Source of the DNA: Armillaria gallica
Lineage: Eukaryota > Basidiomycota > Agaricomycetes > Agaricales > Physalacriaceae
Direction of reading: 5' to 3'
Length of the DNA stretch: 64,000 nucleotides
NCBI GenBank assembly: GCA_037576215.1
Contig: JBANDB010000002.1
Location: 2,356,001 to 2,420,000 of the forward strand
Part shown: piece after piece, positions 22,559 through 34,371 of the stretch
Layout: the number at the start of each line of letters is the position of its first letter
How positions within the stretch are numbered: position 1 is the stretch's first letter
Notes under the pieces: generated by a model
Seen by the model: the letters and a program-made list of their open reading frames with translations, nothing else
The model's database searches: none
What the model was told of the DNA's origin: nothing
Translations under genes and position numbers: made by a program

Positions 22559-22639
22559 GACGGGTCTGGGGTTGCTTTACCGACAATGAAGTGAAAGAGT
22601 CTGTACATATATACTATAAATTCATGTGAGAGAGTTGAA

Positions 22640-22930
22640 AGAAGGCGCCAAGACAGGCCAGTATCACATCACTAAAACCGAGATGAAGGCAGTCAGCTGC
22701 TCAACATGTTCATCAGTGCCAACGCATGACCCATCAAGCTGATTATGATGAATCTGTTCCTCCAGCTCAAAAGATATCTTTGAACCAAGTTATAGCGCGA
22801 CATATACTGACGGCGCATCGATATCAAGTTGGCGTTTTAATTTCCCACCAGGAGCAAACTATGAGGGTCATAGTAGATGTATGACTCACCAAGCTATTTG
22901 TGGCAACACCTGTCCTTCTTCTCATCCAAG
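22640..22930. other. Intergenic stretch, nothing supported
   Basis: No coding-like frame on either strand. Confidence 0.4.
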
Positions 22931-22979
22931 ATCTGTATCAAAAGCAGGTTCTTACGCCCTAGGTTCTTCCGTTATCCGA

Positions 22980-23680
22980 AATATTTTTGATCTTATATAG
23001 CATCCGATTGGGCGAACTTGAAGGAGTCCCACAAAGGTGTGTAGGATTCAGATGTGTACCACACTTCCTTTGCGATCCATATCAGGGTCATATCATCCCG
23101 CAGGCCTCCCCAACGATACTCGTAGTCCGCTGAGAATGATCCCGGAGACGTAGAACGTGCTTAGAATCGAACCAGAGAGCCAGGCGCTCAGCGCTAACTA
23201 ATGTCAGTGCACCAGTGACGATCGTGGGAGGCGTGGAAAAGAAACACTGACAAGCATCAAGTCTTTATATAGCTTTCGACGCAACGAAGCCACAGCTTTA
23301 GAAGACGACATGTTCAGTTGCAGCACATTCTCAGAGTTCATCCACCGGCAGATATGTCCATGATCAACAAGCTTCTGAGTCTCAGCTCCTAGCTGATACC
23401 AACAAGTGAGGACACGTCACCAACGGGGAGAATAAACTCACATGAGGTGTAGCAAAGGTACCTACGTCCCAGGAAGGTGGATCGACACCCAAGGACTGAC
23501 CAATCATCGGCCAAAAGACATGGGTCTGTCCCCTTCTCCGGGGAACAGGGTACGGCAAGAACGCGTCGAGCGGGATCCCCTCTTTGTTATGCAGCAACAC
23601 CAAGGGAGGGTACGGTACGGCTCGCCAGCAATACTAGAATTGTATGTCTTCAACAACGACGCGTTTTGCTGCAGCAGTTT
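22980..23680 (-). pseudogene. Unidentified multi-exon gene remnant
   Basis: Coding-like minus-strand pieces are linked by plausible splice sites. [20 protein letters not shown] continues to [19 protein letters not shown] and [10 protein letters not shown], then a 49-nt GTGAGT...CAG intron, then [18 protein letters not shown] and SLRRKLYKDLML, then a further part ending WGGLRDDMTLIWIAKEVWYT and FKFAQSDAI with a stop near 22998. A stop lies in frame just upstream of the first piece, and the last piece is in a different frame from its neighbour, so I treat it as broken. I do not recognise the family. Confidence 0.35.
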
Positions 23681-23699
23681 CCACATCAGTGCGATCATT

Positions 23700-24390
23700 T
23701 GACGGGCCGTCCGAGTGGCAGGATCCGAGTCCTATTATGAAGTAACAATACTTCACAAATCAACGGACTTAAGATACCTGTGGTCAGGGGTACAATCATT
23801 TAGATTGAGTTTGCTTCAAGTTATTCAAGGCTATAGCCGTGTCGTGCAGAGAATGCGGAGTGAAGAGAGCCGAAAAAGTAGATCTGATGCATGTCGTAGA
23901 GGAAGAAAAAGCAACGGTCACATTAGCATACGTACGTGCTGCGGGATATATTTAACGGGCCAATGAAAATTTATCGAGATTCGCAGACCGTCAACTGGAG
24001 GGCGACTTGGTGATGTTTCTGATGAGGTGGGTAGGGAAACATGGATTACAGGAGCGCGTCGCGTGTTTTTCTCTGTTCGTCAACTCTTCCTATCACTTCA
24101 AATGAAGTACAGAATGATACTAATCCTGTAGAGAGACGTCAAACAAAAAGTGTCGGAACAGACGAGCACGAAACACCCAAATCCGATGCAGATGGTGGAA
24201 GTAGTGAAAGAACATTGCGTCAAATCAGCGCATATGAGTCATCTGTGATATACCGTATTTGCCAATATATGGGCAGAGCGAAATGAGAAAGTAAGGGCTG
24301 AGTAAAGGAAACATGGTGTTCGTCTGAAGAAAGATAAAATGAAAGGAAAATGAAGGCAACATAACGGAAGGACAAAAAAAGGAGGTTTAG
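23700..24390. other. Intergenic stretch, nothing supported
   Basis: Short frames only, no motif or splice continuity. Confidence 0.35.
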
Positions 24391-24819
24391 AATGGGTGCG
24401 CCGGTAGCGAAGGTGAATGGGAAAACGCCTGCACGTTCAACAGATGAAGTTATGAAGAAAACTCGGAAAAGGATGGAGAAGCAGACAGAATTGACGGTAG
24501 CTCCGCCAGAACCGAAGAAGGTAAAAGATGGCAGAAAGGGCTTACAGTGAGGTAGTGAATGGTGACAGACTGGTATTCCTCGACCGTACGGAACATCTCC
24601 GGCATATTCTGGGGGGAAAATGTCAATCGATAAGGACACAGGCATTAGGCATCATACACACCTCCCCCTTCGGGTCACCCTTATTGCTCAAAAACGTCTT
24701 CTGCAACTTGCGTCGCCGTACGCGAACTTTGAGGGCCTCGGGATCGTTTTCTACGTCGCCTGGATCCAATATTCTGTAAATATACCATAGGAGTAGAAAG
24801 AGAAGGAAACGACGCACCC

Positions 24820-25421
24820 TCATCGTGCTCTTCTTTATCCCTCTTGCCCTTCTTGCTGGTGCCGACGACTTCGTCAGCCTCGCCATCGTGCTCCCTCTCG
24901 ACATTCTCCTTTTTCTTTCCACCTTTCTAACTCTTGGGTGACGTCGTCTTCTTTACATCGCCCGTCGTGCCCGTCTTGCGCGTCCTGGATGAGGTGCCGC
25001 CTTCACTGTCCCGTCTCCGTTTCTTCGGCCTCTCCTCATTGTCAAGTCGAGCTGGTCAACCTCGTCAACAATATCCTCCGACGCAGCATTTTATGCTTGC
25101 TCAGCTCTGCGCTTCTCCCATTCAAAAGGGTCCAGCGCAACCTTGTAGCTCGATTTCGTATCACTGGAGCTTAGACTCTAACCGATTGTCAATGAAGAAA
25201 GAATACAGCCAAGAATTCACAAGGTAGAAGTTTGCTTTTTCGCCTGCAGTCTGGTTGCCAAGGACTTGCCGTAATGCGTCATTTGGGTCAACTACCCGAT
25301 ATCCGTCGCTGTTAGCACCAGACGCCCTCGACCGTACTTTTCCCAGCATAACATCACGATGATCACAGATATTCGCCGGGCCAGACGTCTTTAGTACTTT
25401 CGCAGCCTTCTTGCTCATTGT
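24820..25421 (-). pseudogene. Lysine/glutamate-rich (nuclear-like) gene remnant
   Basis: A minus-strand frame from about 25421 reads MSKKAAKVLKTSGPANIC and continues to DPNDALRQVLGNQTAGEKAN, then across a 43-nt GTGAAT...TTAG intron to DTKSSYKVALDPFEWEKRR. A stop follows, and the same composition resumes in shifted frames as ERPKKRRRDSEGGTSS and VEREHDGEADEVVGTSKKGK. The basic clusters resemble nuclear localisation signals. Stops and frame changes indicate decay. A separate 52-codon lysine-rich frame runs on the plus strand at 24392-24550. No family recognised. Confidence 0.35.
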
Positions 25422-25558
25422 GTCGAGAGGGAAAAATGACGGCAGTGAAGATTCGGAATCTCTTCCCTCCCTCGATCCTTCGGAATACGGCACACGTGAT
25501 ACTTTGTCATGAGGGTCCGTGCGCGAAGTCAACGTCATGACCGGGGTGTTTCAATCAG

Positions 25559-26082
25559 TGTTGTCATGACCCCTGGTCAGACCCGGGTCAGTCAAACGAG
25601 AGGTCAGTGAGAATTCTTGTGACCTCTACGACCGGGTCATGACCGGGGTCAGAGGGGTTCAGACAATGTTCATTCGTTTGTGGGTTGTGACAGTGTTTAG
25701 GGCTTTCTACTCAACTACAATAGATGTATTACCACCTGTACCAGCACTAGCAGTAGTAAAGCGGGCCTTTACCTGATGTCCCAACCTCAAAACGAAGCTC
25801 GGCGAGACACCAGGCCTTTTTATGTGACCGGTCGTTCTTGTAGTTTGTATCATCGGTCGAAAAATGTTCTCGTGTCCATATTCTGTTGTGGCCATACTTG
25901 CGAGGCCGTAGAATATCGAAATAATAAGAAAATCGAGCAAGAGAAATACGCAATTTTCTCAGCACATGATAGGCTTTGACCCCTTCCTGACCCCCCCAAA
26001 ATTCTTCATTTGTACTGACCCATTTGACTGACCAGGGGTCAGACCGGGTCAGGGTCAAGTGTTTGACCTGACCCCGACAACA
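25559..26082. mobile_element. Non-autonomous DNA transposon candidate with GGTCA-type ends
   Basis: The ends are inverted. The left starts TGTTGTCATGACCCC and the right finishes CTGACCCCGACAACA. Both terminal 120 bp carry many copies of the motif GGTCA/TGACC in both orientations (for example CCTGGTCAGACCCGGGTCAG on the left and ACCAGGGGTCAGACC on the right). Subterminal repeat clusters like this are typical transposase-binding regions of hAT-like and related elements. The roughly 300-bp middle has no transposase. Target-site duplication not identified. Confidence 0.5.
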
Positions 26083-26849
26083 TTGGTTTCAATGTCTCCT
26101 TTATCTAACCGCCCTGCCAGTTTTTCGGCGCTCTATGTTGCCCGTGGTCCGTGCGTATGGCTGTATGTTTCACAGCGTCTCACATTACATGACAACATCC
26201 ACACCAAACCACGTCCGTCCCGACACTCGTGCCTCTTCTTTCGGCTTCGGCTCGGTATTGAATGACACACTGACACACATATACTAGTATCTCTATCTCA
26301 GTTCCCTATCACCGTTGTTCATGTTCCGTGCTATGGCTTGGTGTTTGTGGCCCCCCTCTCCTTGCTTTGTGTGCCTGCCCCAACATGATCATTGAAACTG
26401 CCCGTCTTGTTAGATTCCTTTGTTCTGCAGTTGCTTCCCGAAATAAAAGTCAACGTCAGTCTATCGTGACCCTCTTCCACTCATATCTCTTCGTACCACG
26501 GGTCGCACACCGAAAAGTGCCGGTGCGTTTATTAATGTCCTTACAAACATTCGTGATTGAAGCCCCCTGGTGGGCGGAGCGCCGTCGCTCCCGTTTGGCC
26601 CATGGCTGTACCATTACTGTACCGAGACGTGAACCGGATATCTTGTTATAATGGTTCCTAACTAATAAGCGCTGCGATCTGGTTTTTTTCTGGGCCCGGG
26701 CTAGCTGGGGCTGTAGCAGCAATGGCGTCAAGAACTTTTGGGGATCGGAGTCATTGTGTCTGGTAAACCCGAATGATTTTAGTCTCAGCGCACCATCGAA
26801 TAGTACTGGTTGAACGTAATGGACGCGCTGGTCACAAAGTGGTCACAGT
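26083..26849. other. Intergenic stretch between two element candidates
   Basis: Several short frames only. No LTR-type ends, splice-linked frame or motif supports a gene. Confidence 0.35.
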
Positions 26850-27183
26850 CACGTGCGGTGACGCGTTTTCTTAATTTCACGCGTGCGTTTTCTTCAGCAA
26901 CGCATGCGTGAAGTCCTGCGAGGTGAGAAATCAAAATTTGATTGATATGCAAGTTTTGTTAGGACTTATCTTTTGGTTTTATCTCGCAGAACGACATTTG
27001 GAGCCTTGTCCGAGGCACTATAACACACGAAAGACGCTGGCTGACAAGCCGAGCGTTTACAGGAAGGTAAGTCGGACGATGTTCTAATCTGAAACGCGCC
27101 TTGAACGCACCATGTCGACCCGAACGCATACTAACCAAACGCACCAAACGCAAAAGAGGCAAAAACGCATCACAAAAACGCGG
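26850..27183. mobile_element. MITE candidate with subterminal TGCGTTT repeats
   Basis: The left 60 bp carry GCGTTTTC and GTGCGTTTTC motifs. The right 90 bp carry the complement (CAAACGCA, AAAACGCA) at least five times in the opposite orientation. No coding frame lies inside. This arrangement suggests a small non-autonomous DNA element, but exact TIRs and a target-site duplication are not clear, so the boundaries are approximate. Confidence 0.4.
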
Positions 27184-27480
27184 CCCCTCCACGGAGTCAC
27201 TGGACCGGTGAGTATCGGGGGTCCTGATCCCAATCCAGGGACCAGTCTGTCAATGTTCGCATCATTCGAACTATTAGACCGGAACTGTGTGATCCCTTCT
27301 TATCGTCATCTTTGAGAGATACATTCTACACCATGTCATGGTTCGACCCGCTCAAGCTTCAGACAGCTTGGATTTCCACGAACCCATGGGGAAACTTGTT
27401 GTAGTGTTTCAACCAGAAGTCCTATAAAGAATGTCAACCATGCAGCCAAATCAGAATATCCACCTAACATCGAATACGCA

Positions 27481-29487
27481 ATGTCAGAAAGGTCAAAGAC
27501 GCGCGCATTAGCAACTAGCCCTCTCTTTCGCGTCAATTCAGAGTCTTTGGTCTTATCTGACAGAATTTTACTCTCATACAAACGTGCGAAGGCCATCGCC
27601 TCTGCTTACGGTACGGTACTCAATCTAATTACCTTCCACAGTCTGCTTATACTCTGCTTGGTAGATTTGTCTGCAGAGGATGTGTTGACCTTGTCTCCGA
27701 AATATTGGAAGTTTCATACCGATCCTGCTTTGTGTATGGATGGCGGGGCTGCCACCCTTCTTACTATTCACTTCAATCTGTGTATCGGTACTCTAGCCAT
27801 GCACTACAGAAAGAGGCCCAATCTCAAGCCAATCCTACAGCAACTGTTGGCATTCGAAGTCTCGTGCGTATCTTATCATGAATTCTGCATATAAATTCCT
27901 GACGATAAAATGTAGAGGGCAATACTGTTTGACAGAAGTTGGTCACGGCCTTGATGTCTTCCACCTCGAGACTACAGTGACCATGCTATCAAACGGTGAT
28001 TTCATCCTTCAGACCCCTTCTAGTAACGCGGCGAAGTAGGCAGTTTCCTTAATCATACTTTAGTCTCGTTCTCATCGTACCTCTAGATTTATGCCCCCGA
28101 CAGTGCCCTGCGGCATTCCATGTGTTGCCATTGTATTTGCACGACTCATCGTTGGCAATACTGACCGTGGGATCAAGCCTTTTTTGGTTCCTATACACGA
28201 TGGTGAACATATGTATGAAGGCATCCAGTGCAGGTAACGAGCTCGAGAACCACCTGTATCTCCTTTTTAATTGCGTTTTCAGAGCCTTGACTCAACGTGG
28301 CGGGTCTAATCCCGTGAACCATGCGATGACCAGTTTCAATCATGTTCGCCTTCCGAACACCGCACTACTTGGCAGTACAGAGGCGCCTGAGGACCCTAAA
28401 TCTGCATTTTTCTTCAACATATCACGAGTTATCACTGGAACCCTGTGCATGGGTGCTTTCGGTGTATCCGCAATGGGCGTCGCTTCGTGCATTGGGGCAA
28501 GATATAGCCTTCGGAGACAAGTCATGGATCCTTCCACCGGTTCTCCAAAGCCCGTCATTTCCTTCAGCACTCAATTCATTCCAGTGCTTTCCGCAATCGC
28601 ACGATCTTTGGTTTTCAATGAATTTTGCGACTATGCTCGGGCGCTCTTTGTCTCCGAGACCGATCCAGTTGTTCGGCACTGTGTTGCTGCGATCTTCAAA
28701 GCGACTGTTGTGAAACATAGCAAAGATATTACGCTAACTCTCGGAGACCGATGTGGAGCTCAAGGATTGTTCTCAGTCAATCAGCTATCCTCTTTACATG
28801 TAAGTGACCTGTACTCCGCATCTGTGTGCAGGTAATAATTGTTCTCATCCAGGAAAATTCGCGTGGTGCTGCAATAGCTGAAGGCGATTTGTTAGCTATT
28901 TCCATTCGTGAGTAACATCGCGGTTTTCTTACGGGCTCTCTTCTAATTTTTTTCCCCTTCAAGGGTTTGGGATGGAAATACTTCTAGGCCGTGTTTCTAT
29001 TCCCCCATCAAAGGACCCCTCGTCCTTGCTGGCTCGACACGAGATGGCCTTAATAGCAGAACTTCGTGCATTGGTGTCGAATCCACTTGAGCATCGAAGT
29101 GCCACAGTCCAGTCCATCGTCCTTCCTCAACTACCCACACTTATTGAAGCAATCGGCCATCGTATGGCTTATGAAGCGGCAACTCAAAGCAACGTGGACG
29201 GCGAAGTGATGGCGATGTTCATCGCGAGTGTTATAAAATCCGACGTTTCATGGTACATCGCAAATGGGTGCCTATCACGGGCCGACCACGGGAAGATGGA
29301 GGCTCAGGCTGCCGTCGCTCTCCTTCCGCGCTTGGAAGAGCTTCTGGCATGGCTTGATAATGACGACTACGTTACTGCGCCCATGACCTCCGACAAGATG
29401 TGGGATTCCCACGTCCAGACGCTGAAAGCGTACTATGGGCAGCGGCCGGTACAGGAAGATGTCATTTTTGAAAGGGCTAGACTTTGA
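27481..29487 (+). CDS. Acyl-CoA oxidase/dehydrogenase-like protein (563 aa, 7 exons)
   Basis: Exons 27481-27610, 27665-27863, 27916-28035, 28087-28233, 28283-28799, 28853-28907 and 28964-29487 join to an unbroken 563-aa protein; every intron is GT...AG and the phases fit. The acyl-CoA dehydrogenase/oxidase fold is shown by GQYCLTEVGHGLDV, the middle-domain FMPPTVPCGIPCVAIVFARL, GIKPFLVPIHDGEHM, SFNHVRLPNTALLG, and the FAD-domain region RYSLRRQ...DRCGAQGLF with IAEGDLLAI. The enzyme should bind FAD and oxidise an acyl-CoA at C2-C3, as in peroxisomal beta-oxidation. The start is supported by the typical N-terminal ATSPLFRVNSE. No C-terminal SKL-type peroxisomal signal is present (it ends FERARL). 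Substrate chain length cannot be told. Confidence 0.85.
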
Positions 29488-32060
29488 GTTTTTTTAGTCT
29501 ACATGAATATATTGATGAGGTTTTCGGCATGGGTCTATGCACCGTATAAATTTTTTCCGTTATACAAAGTATGCAAAAACGGATGTTCACTGAGATGGCG
29601 ACACTTAGCCAGCTCGGCGACCCTTGTTATGCGGAATACGCAGAGCCATTCCTCCGTGAAGGGACTAGTCAGAAACGAGAAGCCAAAAGAAGAGAGGGCA
29701 TACCATACCGGTCAGCAAGGAAAACAACAATTTAAATCACAAGGAGATACGGTTGGTAAATAGAAGTCTTAGGGTCTCGTCGACTATAGGCTTGTCCTAT
29801 TCTGTCATTCGTAAGAAGAGCAGCTTGGCAGTCCCAACCGACGCTTAAATTGAACAATATGATAGACCAGCACCTTCTAGAAGAATTTCACGAAGATAAT
29901 AATTTACCTGTCCTACCGGCCCCCAGGAAACAGGAATCAAACCAGCCACAAGTTGAAGTTACGACGAAAATGTAGCACCAAAACATATCTTAGACGCCCA
30001 AAATAGCTGCCCAATCTGTCGGCGCACGATACGGCGGCACAATGTAACGCGAATCCAGATATGATCTTGAAATTTAACGTCAGACCGACTTACCACTATA
30101 CACCACATAGCCTCTACAGTAGTTCACCTCCGCCTCCAGCCCTCCCCCACGCCCATTTAGTATCTTCATCATGTCCTGTGCCTGGGCGCCTATACGGGCA
30201 AAACGGCTAACGTCTTTAATGCGTACCGCTATGTTCCTTACATTCATGCTGCTGGAATCTAGGACAGCGGAGATTCCAGCGGTAAGATCGTTCCATAGCC
30301 TGGTGGTAGCCTCGAACCTGTCATCGCAGAAGAGCGTCGTGTGTAGAACGAAAGGGGACGGCTGGGAGAGCGTCTAGATGACCCAGCCCAGGCATTTAGG
30401 CACTCCCGCTTGGCTACAAATGTACAATGACTGGAGCTGAGAGGCCGAGATTAATTTGAAGAGCGGGTCTAAATAAAGGAAGTGTGAGCGAGCGTAGAAG
30501 AGAGTGTCAGTTATCACTGAACAGTCGAAGTGACGGGAAGCCGGAGGTGCTCAAGCGGACCGGTTATGTGCATAGTAACTGTGTCGGAGATTGCGTCACG
30601 GCAGCATTTAGAGTGATTTTGACTCGAAGACGACAAAAGAGAGATAGACTCTGGATGGCAGCTACATCGATGGGTGACGAAGGCGACGAGAGACAGTTCA
30701 GGATGATACAGTAGGAAGAAGGCGTGGTGTGGACTGTCCATGCGCGCAGCTACGGTTTGGATCGCACGATTTGGACTTGGGATACGGTGGTGGTGTTCTC
30801 GATGCACACGTCCCCGTCTAAGATAAGGACCCTCAGCGCCGGGAGCGTCCCGAGAAAGATAAGAAAGCTGGAGACAGAAGGAAACATAATATGAGACAAC
30901 TCCGGATACGTCAGCTTCGGTGACTCTTAGCTCCTCCCAGCTCTGTAGCTTGTGGAATTTTATCGTCAAGGAGAAGAGCTTGGGTAAGAGAGTGTTTACG
31001 ATCTCTCAAATATCACTCGAGTCTCGCGGCCATACTTCATCCAGGTACGCCCAACTCTCTCACGAATGGTCCGAGAACGGAACGGACAGAGCCTTCTTGG
31101 TGTTCTCCTGCGCGATGACAAATTTATTCAGGTATTCGACTAGCAGCGAGAAGATCAGGCGGCAGTAATGGCGCAAGGGAACGCTTTGAGCACCCGACAG
31201 GGCGTAGCAAAACCGAAGCTAAGGATAGTCTTCACAGGCTGGCCGTCATTGTGCTCCTTGGATGTTCGTGTGCTGGCTGCGAATACCACGTATGGAAGGT
31301 CGTAGAGGTCGTCGTGGTTGATGAGCGACACTGGCGACGGCCATGTGGAAAGAGTAGTCGGTAAATCCGGGCCGATCAGGCAAGCCGGTTTTCTTTGACG
31401 TCAAAACCAATTTCGGACCTCTTCCCTTTTCTTCTTGTTCTCTTTTCCTTTTTTTCTTCAGACCGAACAAACATAAGTATGGAGCCCGATTATGATTGCT
31501 CCTACCAAAGCCTTTGCAAGACTTGATACTCATCTCGCGCCAGACAGAATCATACTTCATTCAGGTCGAGGTAAACAAAAGCTAGATATATATCTTCTTC
31601 TTGCAACGCGGGACTAACATTCCGTTCTCGTTCAGTCCTTCTTCTTCTTGCACCGTTAGTATCCTTTGAACTCGTACAACATGTGTGGAATCTATACAGT
31701 CTATGGACTCGAAAAACTGGCGTTCAGCCTTCAAGTATTATTCCGAGACGGACCCTTCGCGTGCATCTGAAGATATAGGCCTACCCCAGAGTCCTCGGAT
31801 GGCGCGCACGTCGCTACAGTCTTGGGCTCTAGAGCTAACAGCTGCACTTGTGTGGTTGTCGACCGCGTTTGTTGACTGGGTGGTGACATTCACTGATAAG
31901 TGGCACAAGTACGTTCTGCATTGCTTACTTTTTTCCAACTATAGCACAATCGGGATATTGGAGACCACGTCGTCTGGTTACCGCATAAATAGACGAATAC
32001 ACTTTCCGAGAAAAATTATCGAATCAGGCAAGGTTTAGTATCTATCTTCTCCCAAAAATG
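29488..32060. other. Decayed stretch with an unidentified minus-strand gene remnant
   Basis: Minus-strand pieces look protein-derived: LWNDLTAGISAVLDSSSMN, RIKDVSRFARIGAQAQDM and LEAEVNYCRGYVVYSG near 30100-30320, and CRLIFSLLVEYLNKFVIAQ with KLFSLTIKFHKLQSWEELR near 30950-31170. Stops lie between them. I cannot name the family. It recalls conserved parts of large fungal regulatory proteins, but that is only an impression. The plus strand at 31685-32038 holds one frame with no recognised motif. Confidence 0.3.
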
Positions 32061-32083
32061 ATCACGGTTTCAAGTTTCCGTCA

Positions 32084-33362
32084 ATTTCTCATCTCGTCTA
32101 TCCACTTCCCAATCGAAGTCAGCGCCGCCGTTCTCTCCGGTTCAAACACTTCGAAACACACAAAACAGTGTGTCGACCCAAAACTCTCGATGTATGTGAC
32201 GTTGGAGTGCTCTGTATCAGAGATCAGGCGATCACGAAGGGTGCGAATCGAGTCAAGTTGTATCTCTGCCTCCCCAGAAATGATACATATTCTGGCTAGA
32301 CCAGAAAAAAGCCCACTCGGTTCTGGAAGCCGCAGGGATGCAGCAGGAATCTAAGGGTTTGTTTCAGCCTCCGAGCTTTGCATTTTTCAATGATTGCACG
32401 AGTTGAATAACCTTGATAGAACAGTGCACCAAAATCAGCATCGGCGTTTCTTGTGATCGACTCTGTCGGAGAGCCCGTGTCATGCGTTCGCCCCCAGTCT
32501 GCAGAGGGACTGATGAGCAACAGCCCTCCGGGAGGGGGCAGGGTCGTCGATGTGTACATCGATAGGTACCGCCCCAAACTGAGAGCTATCTGTCCGCCGG
32601 CGGAATCTCCGCTAATAATTATATTCTGCGGTTTAAACCCGACGACTGTGACGAGGTGGTGGTAGCCCGCCAGAGCATCTAAGAGAGCGGCCGGGAAAGG
32701 ATTTCTGGATGGGAACGGATATGTGGAGGAATGCGATATTCGACGCAAAAAATTCGAGATAGACTGGAGCAGTTCTGGAGCAGTTCTTCACACAGGACCA
32801 GGGTCATACTATCAGCAGGGCTGGCAGAACACATCTACGAAGCTCCTCAGGTAAGTGGACTCATCATAATCAGAAGCTTACTAACCACAAACGCGCTTCC
32901 TGCAGTGAAAAGCCCTATGCCAGAAAAATGCTTCGCGCCAATAGTGAGAGCCAACAAACCATGGATATGATATACAATCGTCTCGTCATCTCTGGTCATC
33001 CTGTTAATCGGTCCCTCAAAGATGTTTTGGGTGTACCAAAACCCCGTGGTACTTCGGACTGGACGTCATCGACTCTAGCCATTTCCTTTATTTCAACGAC
33101 GACGAGTTGCGGACATGCCTCTATTGGAGAGCAGTTAAGTCGCAGCGAGAGATAGGAGGTGAAGAGAATCCAGTGACAAAAAAGGTGTAAATGTATTCCC
33201 GAATGGCCAATATATAGTCCGACGAACGCTCCACGTTCTGGTGGGCTTATACAACGAGAGCACGACCCATACAGGAAGTCATAGAACAAGGGTGGTTATC
33301 CCGAAGTAGAGAAAGTAGAGCAATTTCCAGGGCTGCCAGTGGTTACGAAAGATAAACGCCAT
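32084..33362 (-). pseudogene. Alpha/beta-hydrolase (HSL/esterase-like) pseudogene
   Basis: The full outline of a membrane-anchored fungal hydrolase can be followed across frames. The N-terminal MAFIFRNHWQPWKLLYFLYF is a membrane segment, then WSVRRTIYWPFG, GFWYTQNIFEGP, DETIVYHIHG (oxyanion HGG region, altered), FPAALLDALAGYHHLV, the nucleophile elbow GDSAGG, ISPSADWG, IISGEAEIQLDS (Asp region) and GSTHCF (His region), with a stop near 32084. Breaks include a stop in the N-terminal segment, a frameshift just before FPSRNPFP, a frameshift after YSTRAII, and an in-frame TAG where a Trp is expected (NP*IPAASL). The parent was probably an ester hydrolase on a membrane. Confidence 0.75.
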
Positions 33363-34371
33363 TGTGAGGACGCAGGCGGAGGTGGGACGGGGGGTTGCCA
33401 AGTTCAAGTTGAGGTTCTGCTGTTCTTTTCGAGTGAGTTTCCATCATACTTGTGCTTTCCTGAATTCTGACTAGGGTCGAACGCACTCTGCTTGGTGGTC
33501 CAACTTGTTTTAACGGACGAGCTAGCACGAAACCCATTCAATGTTCTGGCATTCTAACTACGTGCTGATCGGTCGTGATACACACAGTGAGTACATTTTT
33601 ATCCCCCAATCAGATTCTCGGGTTTCCGATAGGCGATTTCGGTTCTTGTTATTTTATGAAGATCAATCAACTTCACGGTGACTTGACTCTGAACCGGCGA
33701 AACTAACGCCTATCCAACGAACATGATACTGATCCATGGGAAACTTTTGTTCCGATCGATGCTGAGAAATCTAATCACATTTGATGCCTTCGGTGGTGGC
33801 AGATACCGGGCCAGGGGTTAAACTCAATGAAAGAGGCAAAGAAAAGCTTTCTCTGATTCGCTTCTCTGCTTCGTACCTGATTGTGCCGGTAATCACTGCA
33901 CCATCATCGCCGGCTGTGCAAGGCATGCCCAGAAGAAAAGTTCCCGTCAGTAGGGCGGGAACCTGCGGGAACTAGTTGTTCAAATGGTCTTGAACACTTT
34001 ACAGACAAAGCGGTATCAGGGGGTCCCGGATCTCATCTCATCTCATCATTACACGGCACGGTACCTTCAGGCACGCCGGACGCCGGATCATGCTGAACTC
34101 TTGGTCTATACAAAAAACTGCGCGCCAAATAGATTTCTATCATTGAATGCGACGCGGAGGCTTGGTGTGCGATGTCTGCGTGTATTATTTGATCTTATGC
34201 TCTAACTTATATCCGAGTCCCCTTGGTTGCAGCATATAGAAACCAGGAACTCCTCTGACAGGGTACCACATCTAAATCATGCCGATTCTTTGGTCTGCGA
34301 ACATTACTTTTCTCTGCGGTTTGGTGCGTTGGATACCTCCCCATCGGCAGAATGTGTCCAAAAATCGCTAA
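33363..34371. other. Intergenic stretch upstream of P450
   Basis: Short unconserved frames only. No recognised element. Confidence 0.4.

Noticed and set aside
24220..24645. 141-codon minus-strand hydrophobic open frame resembling a membrane protein
   Set aside because: Its phenylalanine/leucine richness is the complement of purine-rich sequence on the plus strand, including a short lysine-rich frame. No splice continuity or conserved pattern.
26290..26760. Possible solo LTR
   Set aside because: No TG...CA ends with flanking target duplication, no tRNA primer-binding site and no second copy.
30514..30969. 151-codon minus-strand open frame
   Set aside because: Only its first part has coding-like composition shared with neighbouring remnants. 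The remainder has no motif and is treated as part of a decayed stretch.
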